Positions 1 through 5,419 of a stretch of 5,419 bases of DNA are shown here, piece after piece. The notes under the pieces were generated by a model, which worked only from the letters and a program-made list of their open reading frames with translations, made no database searches and was not told where the DNA came from. Both the position numbers and the translations under genes were made by a program. The DNA lies in the NCBI GenBank assembly GCA_042091495.1, contig JBELHJ010000095.1, positions 1 to 5,419 on the forward strand, read 5' to 3'. The stretch is from JBELHJ01 sp042091495 (lineage in GTDB: Bacteria > Bacteroidota > Bacteroidia > Flavobacteriales > Flavobacteriaceae). Every line of letters begins with the position of its first letter. The first letter of the stretch is position 1.

Positions 1-2
1 TA

Positions 3-149
3 TAAATACAATTTAGACATAGCCAATTGTGTTTTTTGAGATTCTATACCAAACCTATGAATGTTTTTTTCGGTTCTCAAAATACCAGATTCTGCCATAT
101 AGATTTCTATTAAAATATCAGAGGCTGCAGTAAGTAATTGTTGGTTGTT
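3..149 (-). pseudogene. Acyl-CoA dehydrogenase, fragment of the C-terminal region
   Basis: The minus frame is open from 149 to the window edge and reads 49 codons that resemble the C-terminal helical part of Bacteroidota acyl-CoA dehydrogenases. It contains ASDILIEIYMAES, ILRTEKNI, then RFGIESQKTQLAMSKLYL, the family pattern of an alpha-helical stretch with a conserved LRTEK. The enzyme family catalyses FAD-dependent alpha,beta-dehydrogenation of acyl-CoA in fatty-acid beta-oxidation in the cytoplasm. The flavin and catalytic domains are not present here. To the right the frame meets TGA at 150-152, and similarity ends where the CruF-like fragment begins on the other strand. The gene is therefore cut inside its coding region, and it also runs off the left edge of the window. 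The family call rests on remembered family patterns, not a search. It could be a genuine rearranged remnant or one arm of an assembly chimera. Confidence 0.75.
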
Positions 150-416
150 TCAGACTTAATTATAGACCCAGGAGCGGTATTAATGAATTTTTGGACTTGG
201 ACCTATCCAGGAATATATTATGGCATTACCTTTTCAAGTTATTTAGGGTGGATTTTGTTTTCTGTAATTGGAGGAATCATATTTTTTTTGGATGCTTCCA
301 AAAAAAGAGATTCAAAACCTAACTTTTTACAGCATTTACACATTAGCGCTTGGAAATACATTTTGGATTGGTGTGTCCTTTGGGCTGAAGTAATAATAGT
401 TTATTCCCTGCTTTGA
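138..416 (+). CDS. Carotenoid biosynthesis protein (CruF/DUF422-like), C-terminal fragment
   Basis: The open frame begins at a TTG and reads LVVSDLIIDPGAV, NFWTW, then GIYYGITFSSYLGWILFSVI. This is the pattern of the membrane-embedded CruF/DUF422 family, whose members hydrate carotenoid psi-ends (1',2'-hydratase) in the cytoplasmic membrane. The conserved D-x-x-I-D-P-x-A-V and the following hydrophobic helix are present, but the family's N-terminal half is absent, so the TTG is only the first in-frame codon after the join and not a true start. From about 325 the listed frame stops looking like the family. The +1 frame instead reads TFYSIYTLALGNTFWIGVSFG to a TAA at 391-393, a better hydrophobic C-terminus, which suggests a one-base indel in the A/T runs at 295-328. 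The tail of the open frame (about 380-416) is antisense to the metalloprotease fragment and is probably not real protein. The piece is flanked on both sides by unrelated minus-strand gene fragments. Confidence 0.6.
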   Translation: MLVVSDLIIDPGAVLMNFWTWTYPGIYYGITFSSYLGWILFSVIGGIIFFLDASKKRDSKPNFLQHLHISAWKYILDWCVLWAEVIIVYSLL

Positions 417-673
417 TGAACTTTACAATTTTAGTACTACCTAGCTGGCCTCTATCTAATGACAAATCGTTATTTCCGACACCCTGACTTAGGGCACTCA
501 CATATATGAAAGATTGATTCAGTTTATTAACTTCCAGGTATAATTTACCTTTTGAATCATCATAATATGTTTTGAAAAAACCTGGGATGGTTTTGAGCTA
601 CTTAAAAATCAATTTTTTCTTGAGAAAAACCCCAATGCAATTGAGTTAAAAAGATTACAATAAAAAATCTCAT
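379..673 (-). pseudogene. Zinc-dependent metalloprotease (DUF5117-type), N-terminal fragment with frame disruption
   Basis: ATG at 671-673 opens a signal peptide, MRFFIVIFLTQLHWGFSQ, followed by EKIDF and TAA at 602-604. A second minus frame shifted by one base then reads KTIPGFFKTYYDDSKGKLYL, EVNKLNQSFIYVSALSQGVG, and NNDLSLDRGQLGSTKIVKF, ending in LLLLQPK at about 379. The F-x-x-Y-x-D...G-K-L-x-L-E opening and the SLDRGQLG motif are typical of the N-terminal domain of the large secreted or periplasmic zinc metalloproteases of Bacteroidota (DUF5117/DUF4953 type). The HExxH catalytic site lies much further downstream and is not in the window. Joining the two frames needs a one-base shift in the T/A run near 602-607, and TAG at 598-600 would still interrupt it, so at least two lesions or errors are needed. 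The gene starts 80 bp after the stop of the haloperoxidase fusion on the same strand, so they may be co-transcribed. Similarity ends at the join with the CruF fragment. Confidence 0.7.
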
Positions 674-753
674 AGTAAAGGTGTTAAAGTTAGTCTGTCC
701 TAATTTACAATTAAATTAGAATCCTTTTTATAAATATAAGCTTAGCCTAAAGG

Positions 754-3700
754 TTAATTAACAATTAACTTAAAGCTCTTCCCTGAAACTTTTAAAAAAT
801 ATACTCCTGAAGCAATACCAGGTCTTAAACTTAATTCAGTTTGTTTGGAAGTTTCATTAAAATAGTAGGAATGAAAAGGAATCTGACGTCCATTGAAGTC
901 AAAGAGAAAAATTTCAGAATCAGATGCAGTTCCCGATATAATAAATCTGTCAGGATTAATGGGATTAGGAAATACATAAATATTCAGATTTATTTCATTA
1001 TGTATGAGCGTTTTGCTAAACAACGATTTTGCCTGCTCAAATGCTTGCTTTCCAATAATCTCTCCCATAATGCGTCCAGGAATATCATCGGCTGGAGGGT
1101 GAATACCTCCCCATATACGTGATAAACTGCATTGATCTGCAGCATCTGCATAGGTTGCCCATTGCAATACAACAGTTTCACTAGGCCCTTTCTCAAAAAC
1201 TAAAAAATCATCTTTAGGAGCCTTAAACTCACCCATTCCACCGGGAAAAAAGGAAGATCCCGTAAATGCTTTCAACACCTCAGCTGCAGCTCTAGAATAA
1301 GTAGAATGTCCTGAAACGTAACCAGCAAAGGGAGGAGTTACAAAACTTGGGCGTTGGTACGGCCACCATCTTTCCCCTAGAATCCAATCTACACCTGCAC
1401 TTGTTGTTTTGGGATTTTGTACATAATCATGTCCTCGCCAACTCTTAACCTTTATTTTATTTAAATTTTCATTGTTTGAACCTACTAAGGGGTCATCGGA
1501 CATTATAAGCTCAATATATCCTTCAATTAAGGGTATCCCCAAAGAATTATATGATGGTTTTTCAGGATTAGAACTTTGACCCAAACTACACATGTATCGA
1601 ATTGCAGATACTGGCCTAATGTAATCATACCATCCTTTTACACTCCATGCAGCAATTGCAGCGTCATGCATAGCACCGCCAAGTGTGAAGTAAGATTTAA
1701 CATCCCATTCTAAATCAGACAATATTTCATTTTGTCCTTCAAAATTTTTATCTAATAATGGATTATCATTCACATAATTCAAAATTGTAAACCAATGCCC
1801 TGGTGGGGTTTCAGAGTCAGGACCATCTGCCCAAAACTCTGCTAAAACTCTTGTATAATCCCCGCGTTTAACCGTATTAGATTTATAAATATCTCCAGTT
1901 ATAGGATTCACCTGGTGTCCTAAACTAAAATCTCCTCCATCTAAGTAGTTGTAATTTGAAATAACATTATTTTGTGATAAAACTTCAAAATCCAAGTTTC
2001 CAATAGCTCCAGGGGAGATATCCCACAAAACATTATCATTGGAATCTAAATGTGATCCCCAAATCGAAACCATTGCAAAACCAGATTTATAGTCATTAAA
2101 GCCTTCAGAATTTATAGTTGCATCGTAATAGGGTGGCGCGCCAGGATCTAAATAAACCTTGTACTTATTATTATTTTTTGAGAAAGTATTTTGTTGTGAT
2201 GACTTTAATGCAAAAGGGTAAACTGAGCCCCATTCTGGACTCAAAAAATCAGGGTTATTGTTATCAGTAATATTTCCAGACTGATCTATAAACAATTCTA
2301 AAGTAAGGGGTTGCCAATTATTGGGATTAAATGATGAGAAATTTTGATTTTCATAACCGTCTAAAACCAAAGGTAAATTGGATGGCATATAAAAAGCATT
2401 ATCATAATTTGTTGCTTCTCTTGATCCGTCATTAAGACCAAAATCAATGAGATGAGAGGCTATATAATTACCTAAAGCAGCAGCATTACCATATTGATAA
2501 ATATGAGAATCATAAGACACATCATAATCTAAAGCTTGCATAAGAATCATCATACGCTCATGAAGATTATCAAAACCAGGTGTACCACTATACCTTTGAA
2601 TTATTAACCTATACATGGCATAAGATATGGCTTCATTTATAGACTCGGTTTTAGATTTAAATGGACTAAAACCGTCAAATTCAATAAAAGTGTTATTTAA
2701 AGTCTTTCCTAAAAAATAAGTGTCAGCTATTTCATCATGAATAGCCCAGATATCATACATCAGTAAACTCGAGTGAAATAAATTTCTAGCATGTACAGTG
2801 GGTTTTGCAAAATCACCTCTGATCCCTTCTAAAACCAATTCATTCCAGATTCTTGCAATAGACTTATCTGAAAGTGTTGGGTCATAACTTAGACTTATTA
2901 CTTTAGAAACCCATTCACTTGAACATTCCGTATTATAAACTCTAGCAAAAATTTCTGCTGCGTTAGAAAGATCCCACTCAACAGATACGGTATCACTTCC
3001 CTGACCTTTTATTATTTTGCCGCCGTTAACCATCCACTCAACGTTTTGACCATCACTATTGTGATAGGTATAAATCTCAGTATCATAAAAAATGGAATGC
3101 TCTGGTCCTTCAATAAATTCTGACTCTAAATAAGTGCAAGATCCATCGTCAATGTAGGCTTCTGGATTGTAATTACACGAATTAGGATCCGTGCAACCTT
3201 CAATTTTTGTGCTGGGAGTTATATTAAGATCGACAAGTCCTGTTGCTTCAGTTGCCTTATAAACCACATTTTTTGATAAGTCATTATAGAAATCCACATG
3301 ACCTGAAGGCCATTTTATAGTTAAACTCAATAACTCTGTATTTTCTTTAAATCCAAAATGAACCGGTTTAAGGCTTTGTGATAACATACCAACACCATTG
3401 AAATACCTTATAAGATTTCCATTAGTAGTTTCAATCTCTAGGGTGGTTCCAATTGCATCTCTATTGGATAATGTTCCTTCAAGTTTAACCTCTAACCACG
3501 ACAGGTCTTGAATATTTTCAAAATCAATAATATTATTTTCATAGAAAAAAAGATTATTACGCGTGTTGGTTACGACCAAATCTAGATCGCCATCATTATC
3601 ATAATCAAAATCTTGAAATTCTACAGAATACGTGTTTATATTTCCAAAGTTTTGCCTGCTCTGTATTTTAAACTCATTTTTACCTTGAGCATTAAAATTT

Positions 3701-4773
3701 TCATAAAAAATGTTTTGCTCTTTTGGTAAATTTTCAAAATCAAATCCGTTAGCTACAATTAAATCTTCATCACCATCTATGTCAAAATCAGCAAACTTAG
3801 TACCCCATCCCCATCCTGAAGTTTTTACTTCTAAATTATCTGCACAATTTATATATTTTGATATCGCTGAATCAAATTTAAAAAGTGGACTGTCTGATCT
3901 TGTTGTAATATATATATCAAATTGTTGATCCAAATCAAAATCTCCGAAAGCAATACCCATGTCATTTGAAGCATAATCTAACCCATAATCACCAGCCTGA
4001 TCGGTAAATTGATGATTTTCATTATTGATGTAAAGTCGATTAGTATAACTAAAATCGTTTGTAACATACAAATCCATGAGACCATCTTTGTTAAAGTCAA
4101 AAGGAAAAGCGGTGTAACTTGCAAAATTTCTAAATTCATTTAATCCTGTGGATTCCGTAACATCCTCAAATGCTGTACCTCCTACATTCCTGTATAATGC
4201 ATTTCCTTGATTACACTGGCCCCAGTCACATAAATACAAATCTAATAAGCCATCATTATCATAATCAAACCAGGTAGCGCCTGTGTAACCACATTCAGTT
4301 ACTTCACTGAAACCTAATTCAGTAGTTACGTTAGTAAATGAATTTGCATAATTATTTCTATAAATTAAAAGTTTGTCATTGAAAGTAAAAACTAAATCGG
4401 GGTAACTATCATTATTATAATCTCCCCATGATACGCCAAATTTGGTTCCTGCTAAACCATAAAATTCATCAATACTTTCATCAACGGTATATAAGTCGTA
4501 AAAGCCCATTTCAAAAGTGATATCTGTAAAGGTACCGTCATTATTATTTTGCATTAACCTACTGTAAGTAAGCGGATCATCTGGATTTTCTCTTGAATGA
4601 GCAACAATGAATAAGTCTAAATCATTATCATTATCAAAATCGGCTACAGCTACTCCATTATTATTAGCTATGTGATCTAAACCAATCTTTTGTTCTACAC
4701 GTTCAAAATTTTGACCTGAAATCAAGAGAAATTTGAAAAATAAAATCAAAAAAAACCACTTTTTTAAACTCAT
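754..4773 (-). CDS. T9SS-secreted FG-GAP beta-propeller/ASPIC protein fused to a vanadium-dependent haloperoxidase domain
   Basis: This is an intact 1339-residue protein. Residues 1-21 are a signal peptide (KK, a Phe/Leu-rich core, ISG-Q). Residues 41-402 hold seven FG-GAP/VCBS repeats with DxDxDx(x)D calcium loops. Residues 425-507 are an ASPIC/UnbV domain (SNRDAIGTTLEI, GVGMLSQ, IKWPSG). Residues 527-548 are the cysteine motif GCTD...NYNPEA...DDGSCTY. Residues 551-630 look PKD/Ig-like (VEWMVNGGKIIKGQGSD). From about 635 a PAP2-superfamily haloperoxidase begins (IARIWNELVLEGIRGD, KPTVHARNLFHSSL). It keeps the vanadate-site motifs K1046-x6-R1053-P, S1154-G1155-H1156, and S1218-R1219-x5-H1225-x3-D1229; H1225 is the expected vanadate ligand and H1156 the acid-base His. 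Residues 1264-1339 are a T9SS type A sorting domain (YVFPNPINPDRF, GVYFLKVSGKSFKLIVN). Family members oxidise halide with H2O2 to hypohalous species or act as related acid phosphatases; halide choice cannot be read here. Expected location is the cell surface or outside. The ATG at 4771-4773 is chosen because it directly precedes the signal peptide. Confidence 0.94.
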   Translation of the reverse strand: MSLKKWFFLILFFKFLLISGQNFERVEQKIGLDHIANNNGVAVADFDNDNDLDLFIVAHSRENPDDPLTYSRLMQNNNDGTFTDITFEMGFYDLYTVDESIDEFYGLAGTKFGVSWGDYNNDSYPDLVFTFNDKLLIYRNNYANSFTNVTTELGFSEVTECGYTGATWFDYDNDGLLDLYLCDWGQCNQGNALYRNVGGTAFEDVTESTGLNEFRNFASYTAFPFDFNKDGLMDLYVTNDFSYTNRLYINNENHQFTDQAGDYGLDYASNDMGIAFGDFDLDQQFDIYITTRSDSPLFKFDSAISKYINCADNLEVKTSGWGWGTKFADFDIDGDEDLIVANGFDFENLPKEQNIFYENFNAQGKNEFKIQSRQNFGNINTYSVEFQDFDYDNDGDLDLVVTNTRNNLFFYENNIIDFENIQDLSWLEVKLEGTLSNRDAIGTTLEIETTNGNLIRYFNGVGMLSQSLKPVHFGFKENTELLSLTIKWPSGHVDFYNDLSKNVVYKATEATGLVDLNITPSTKIEGCTDPNSCNYNPEAYIDDGSCTYLESEFIEGPEHSIFYDTEIYTYHNSDGQNVEWMVNGGKIIKGQGSDTVSVEWDLSNAAEIFARVYNTECSSEWVSKVISLSYDPTLSDKSIARIWNELVLEGIRGDFAKPTVHARNLFHSSLLMYDIWAIHDEIADTYFLGKTLNNTFIEFDGFSPFKSKTESINEAISYAMYRLIIQRYSGTPGFDNLHERMMILMQALDYDVSYDSHIYQYGNAAALGNYIASHLIDFGLNDGSREATNYDNAFYMPSNLPLVLDGYENQNFSSFNPNNWQPLTLELFIDQSGNITDNNNPDFLSPEWGSVYPFALKSSQQNTFSKNNNKYKVYLDPGAPPYYDATINSEGFNDYKSGFAMVSIWGSHLDSNDNVLWDISPGAIGNLDFEVLSQNNVISNYNYLDGGDFSLGHQVNPITGDIYKSNTVKRGDYTRVLAEFWADGPDSETPPGHWFTILNYVNDNPLLDKNFEGQNEILSDLEWDVKSYFTLGGAMHDAAIAAWSVKGWYDYIRPVSAIRYMCSLGQSSNPEKPSYNSLGIPLIEGYIELIMSDDPLVGSNNENLNKIKVKSWRGHDYVQNPKTTSAGVDWILGERWWPYQRPSFVTPPFAGYVSGHSTYSRAAAEVLKAFTGSSFFPGGMGEFKAPKDDFLVFEKGPSETVVLQWATYADAADQCSLSRIWGGIHPPADDIPGRIMGEIIGKQAFEQAKSLFSKTLIHNEINLNIYVFPNPINPDRFIISGTASDSEIFLFDFNGRQIPFHSYYFNETSKQTELSLRPGIASGVYFLKVSGKSFKLIVN
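3568..4653 (-). repeat. Seven FG-GAP/VCBS calcium-loop repeats (protein-level) within the haloperoxidase fusion
   Basis: Seven degenerate copies of an Asp-rich loop followed by a beta-strand are visible. They are ADFDNDNDLDLF (residues 44-55), GDYNNDSYPDLVF (117-129), FDYDNDGLLDLYL (169-181), FDFNKDGLMDLYV (225-237), GDFDLDQQFDIYI (277-289), ADFDIDGDEDLIV (328-340) and FDYDNDGDLDLVV (389-401). Spacing is mostly 45-75 residues and seven copies fit one closed seven-bladed propeller. Such loops usually bind calcium and in secreted proteins serve adhesion, substrate or partner binding. The fifth copy (DLDQQFD) is the most degenerate and may bind calcium poorly. Confidence 0.85.
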
Positions 4774-4921
4774 ATAATTATCAAGTATTTAAAGCTCATC
4801 AATTTAAGATTATCCAATTAAAAATAAAACTAAAATCTGGTACTGAGTTATTTAAGGTAAATTTATATTTAATTAAATCGCTATTTTGATTAAAATCTCA
4901 AACACTTAACTAACCTTTAAA
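4774..4921. promoter_or_regulatory. Divergent intergenic region that should hold both promoters
   Basis: These 148 bases separate the starts of the minus-strand haloperoxidase fusion and the plus-strand symporter small-subunit gene, so both promoters are expected here. The region is very AT-rich. I found no convincing pair of Bacteroidota promoter elements (TTTG near -33 with TAnnTTTG near -7) on either strand. The nearest imperfect matches are TATTTTG at 4882-4888 (plus) and TAGTTTTA on the minus strand near 4827-4834, neither with a good partner. Both start codons lack a Shine-Dalgarno sequence and are preceded by A/T-rich leader, as is normal for the phylum. The assignment is by position only. 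Confidence 0.3.
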
Positions 4922-5158
4922 ATGACTAAAGACAAAAAAATTCAGTACTGAAAAAAAAACTTAAAATACATTAGTTGGTTGTTAACTTTTTGGTTTATTA
5001 TTTCCTTTGGGTGTGGAATCTTACTTGTAAATTTTCTTAACACCATAACAATAGGAGGTTTTAAACTTGGATTTTGGTTTGCACAGCAAGGGGCGATTTT
5101 TGGCTTTGTAATTATCATATTATATTTTTTTAATGAATCGTCTGGACAAATCATTTAA
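4922..5158 (+). pseudogene. Sodium:solute symporter small subunit (DUF4212), interrupted by TGA at codon 10
   Basis: Read through one stop, the frame gives 78 codons, a normal length for the DUF4212 small membrane subunit that accompanies VC_2705-type sodium:solute symporters. It starts MTKDKKIQY, then TGA at 4949-4951, then KKNLKYISWLL. Two hydrophobic helices follow, FWFIISFGCGILLV and FGFVIIILYFF, around the family signature GGFKLGFWFAQQGAI. Family members have Y-W-x-x-N at the interruption, so TGA stands where TGG (Trp) is expected, a single G-to-A change. No ATG follows in frame that could restart translation. The gene ends 11 bases before the ATG of the large subunit, the usual two-gene operon order. 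It is either a recent nonsense mutation or a sequence error next to a nine-A run. The main gene uses TGG for Trp, so the standard code applies. Confidence 0.8.
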
Positions 5159-5169
5159 ATCTTAAAAAC

Positions 5170-5419
5170 ATGGATTTACAATATTGGATATGGATAGCTG
5201 TAGGCTTAAGCTTTACACTTTATATTGGAATTGCTATTTGGTCTAGGGCATCCTCTACCAAAGAATTTTATGTTGCCGGGTCAGGGGTCCATCCTTTAAT
5301 GCGGGTTATTGGATTGCTTTCGGGGTTGGCATCTTATTGCAACTCATTATTTTATTTTTTCATAAAAATAAACCTAAATCCTCGCAAAAAAAGTTCGACT
5401 TCACTCCCTTCTGCTCCAC
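5170..5419 (+). CDS. Sodium:solute symporter large subunit (VC_2705-like), N-terminal fragment
   Basis: From ATG at 5170 the frame reads MDLQYWIWIAVGLSFTLYIG, then IAIWSRASSTKEFYVAGSGVHPL. This is the opening of VC_2705-type solute:sodium symporters, whose first transmembrane helix is followed by the conserved STKEFYVAGxGVxPL. The family transports small solutes such as carboxylates with Na+ across the inner membrane, working with the DUF4212 subunit encoded just upstream. The family normally continues with an ANGMATAADWMSAASF-type segment. Here the reading frame instead continues as MRVIGLLSGLASY and an unrelated basic tail, still open at the window edge. Only codons 1-43 (to about 5298) are supported by family pattern; the remainder is either a frameshifted continuation or foreign sequence. 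The substrate cannot be told from this piece. Confidence 0.75.
   Translation, partial: MDLQYWIWIAVGLSFTLYIGIAIWSRASSTKEFYVAGSGVHPLMRVIGLLSGLASYCNSLFYFFIKINLNPRKKSSTSLPSAP
5298..5419 (+). other. Tail segment after the symporter break; unassigned open frame with a transmembrane-like stretch
   Basis: After the symporter similarity stops, another plus frame reads NAGYWIAFGVGILLQLIILF and then FHKNKPKSSQKKF, open to the window end for 40 codons. A roughly 20-residue hydrophobic helix followed by a basic stretch looks like one transmembrane segment with a cytoplasmic edge, so this is probably part of an integral membrane protein. I do not recognise the family. It does not match the expected continuation of the symporter in any plus frame. 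The two minus frames with any length end in stops soon after and look weaker. It may be the other arm of a join at about 5296-5305. Confidence 0.3.

Noticed and set aside
416..487. A TGATG overlap (414-418) opening a 23-codon plus frame, MNFTILVLPSWPLSNDKSLF..., resembling a translationally coupled next gene after CruF.
   Set aside because: The same DNA encodes the well-supported DUF5117-like metalloprotease segment on the minus strand, and the plus frame stops at 485-487 without family similarity.
700..719. AT-only hairpin (CTAATTT, six-base loop, AAATTAG) between the fusion gene and the metalloprotease, as a possible terminator.
   Set aside because: Only seven base pairs, one GC pair, and no T-run after it on the minus strand; such structures arise by chance in AT-rich DNA.
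753..762. Perfect palindrome GTTAATTAAC covering the stop codon of the fusion gene.
   Set aside because: Ten bases of mostly A/T; expected by chance here and partly explained by the Val-Asn-stop codons.
841..1122. Plus-strand open frame antisense to the haloperoxidase domain, plus similar antisense frames near 990-1196 and 3710-3928.
   Set aside because: They lie within the strongly supported 754-4773 gene, show no domain pattern, and are shadows of its codons.
4774..4921. Specific promoter motifs for the two divergent genes.
   Set aside because: Only imperfect single elements (TATTTTG, TAGTTTTA) without correctly spaced partners.
4949..4951. UGA recoding as Trp (alternative code) or selenocysteine in the DUF4212 gene.
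   Set aside because: Trp is encoded by TGG throughout the main gene, family members have Trp rather than Cys/Sec at this site, and no SECIS-like structure was recognised after it.
4942..5154. Minus-strand open frame opposite the DUF4212 gene.
   Set aside because: The plus strand carries clear DUF4212 signature sequence; the minus frame has no recognisable pattern.

Overview
The window looks like a piece of a marine-type flavobacterial (Bacteroidota) genome. The DNA is visibly AT-rich, and start codons lack a Shine-Dalgarno sequence. The main protein carries a type IX secretion (T9SS) C-terminal sorting domain and the short GCTD...NYNP...DDGSC..Y cysteine motif common in Flavobacteriia. The neighbouring fragments (carotenoid CruF-like protein, DUF5117-type zinc metalloprotease, DUF4212/sodium:solute symporter pair) are all familiar Flavobacteriia families.

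The core is one intact minus-strand gene (754-4773) for a 1339-residue secreted protein. In order it has a signal peptide, seven FG-GAP/VCBS calcium-loop repeats (a probable seven-bladed beta-propeller), an ASPIC/UnbV domain, the GCTD cysteine motif, a PKD/Ig-like segment, a complete vanadium-dependent haloperoxidase (PAP2 superfamily) domain with all three active-site motifs, and a T9SS sorting domain. This CRTAC1-like propeller fused to a haloperoxidase is the most interesting object in the window. A tandem minus-strand gene 80 bp downstream starts at 673 and encodes the N-terminus of a secreted zinc-dependent metalloprotease. Divergently, on the plus strand from 4922, lie the small (DUF4212) and large subunits of a sodium:solute symporter.

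Both flanks are damaged or chimeric. On the left, three gene fragments in alternating orientation are butted together within 673 bases: acyl-CoA dehydrogenase C-terminal region (minus, 3-149), CruF C-terminal region (plus, about 138-393), and metalloprotease N-terminus (minus, about 379-673). The metalloprotease also has a frameshift plus a stop, and CruF a likely frameshift. On the right, the DUF4212 gene has TGA where a conserved Trp codon is expected, and the large symporter subunit loses family similarity at about 5298, inside its first transmembrane region. Alternating orientation, intragenic joins and indels near short homopolymers at both ends, around an intact 4 kb gene, fit low-quality or chimeric assembly ends at least as well as true pseudogenes. 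No RNA genes, CRISPR arrays, insertion sequences or integrase genes were seen.
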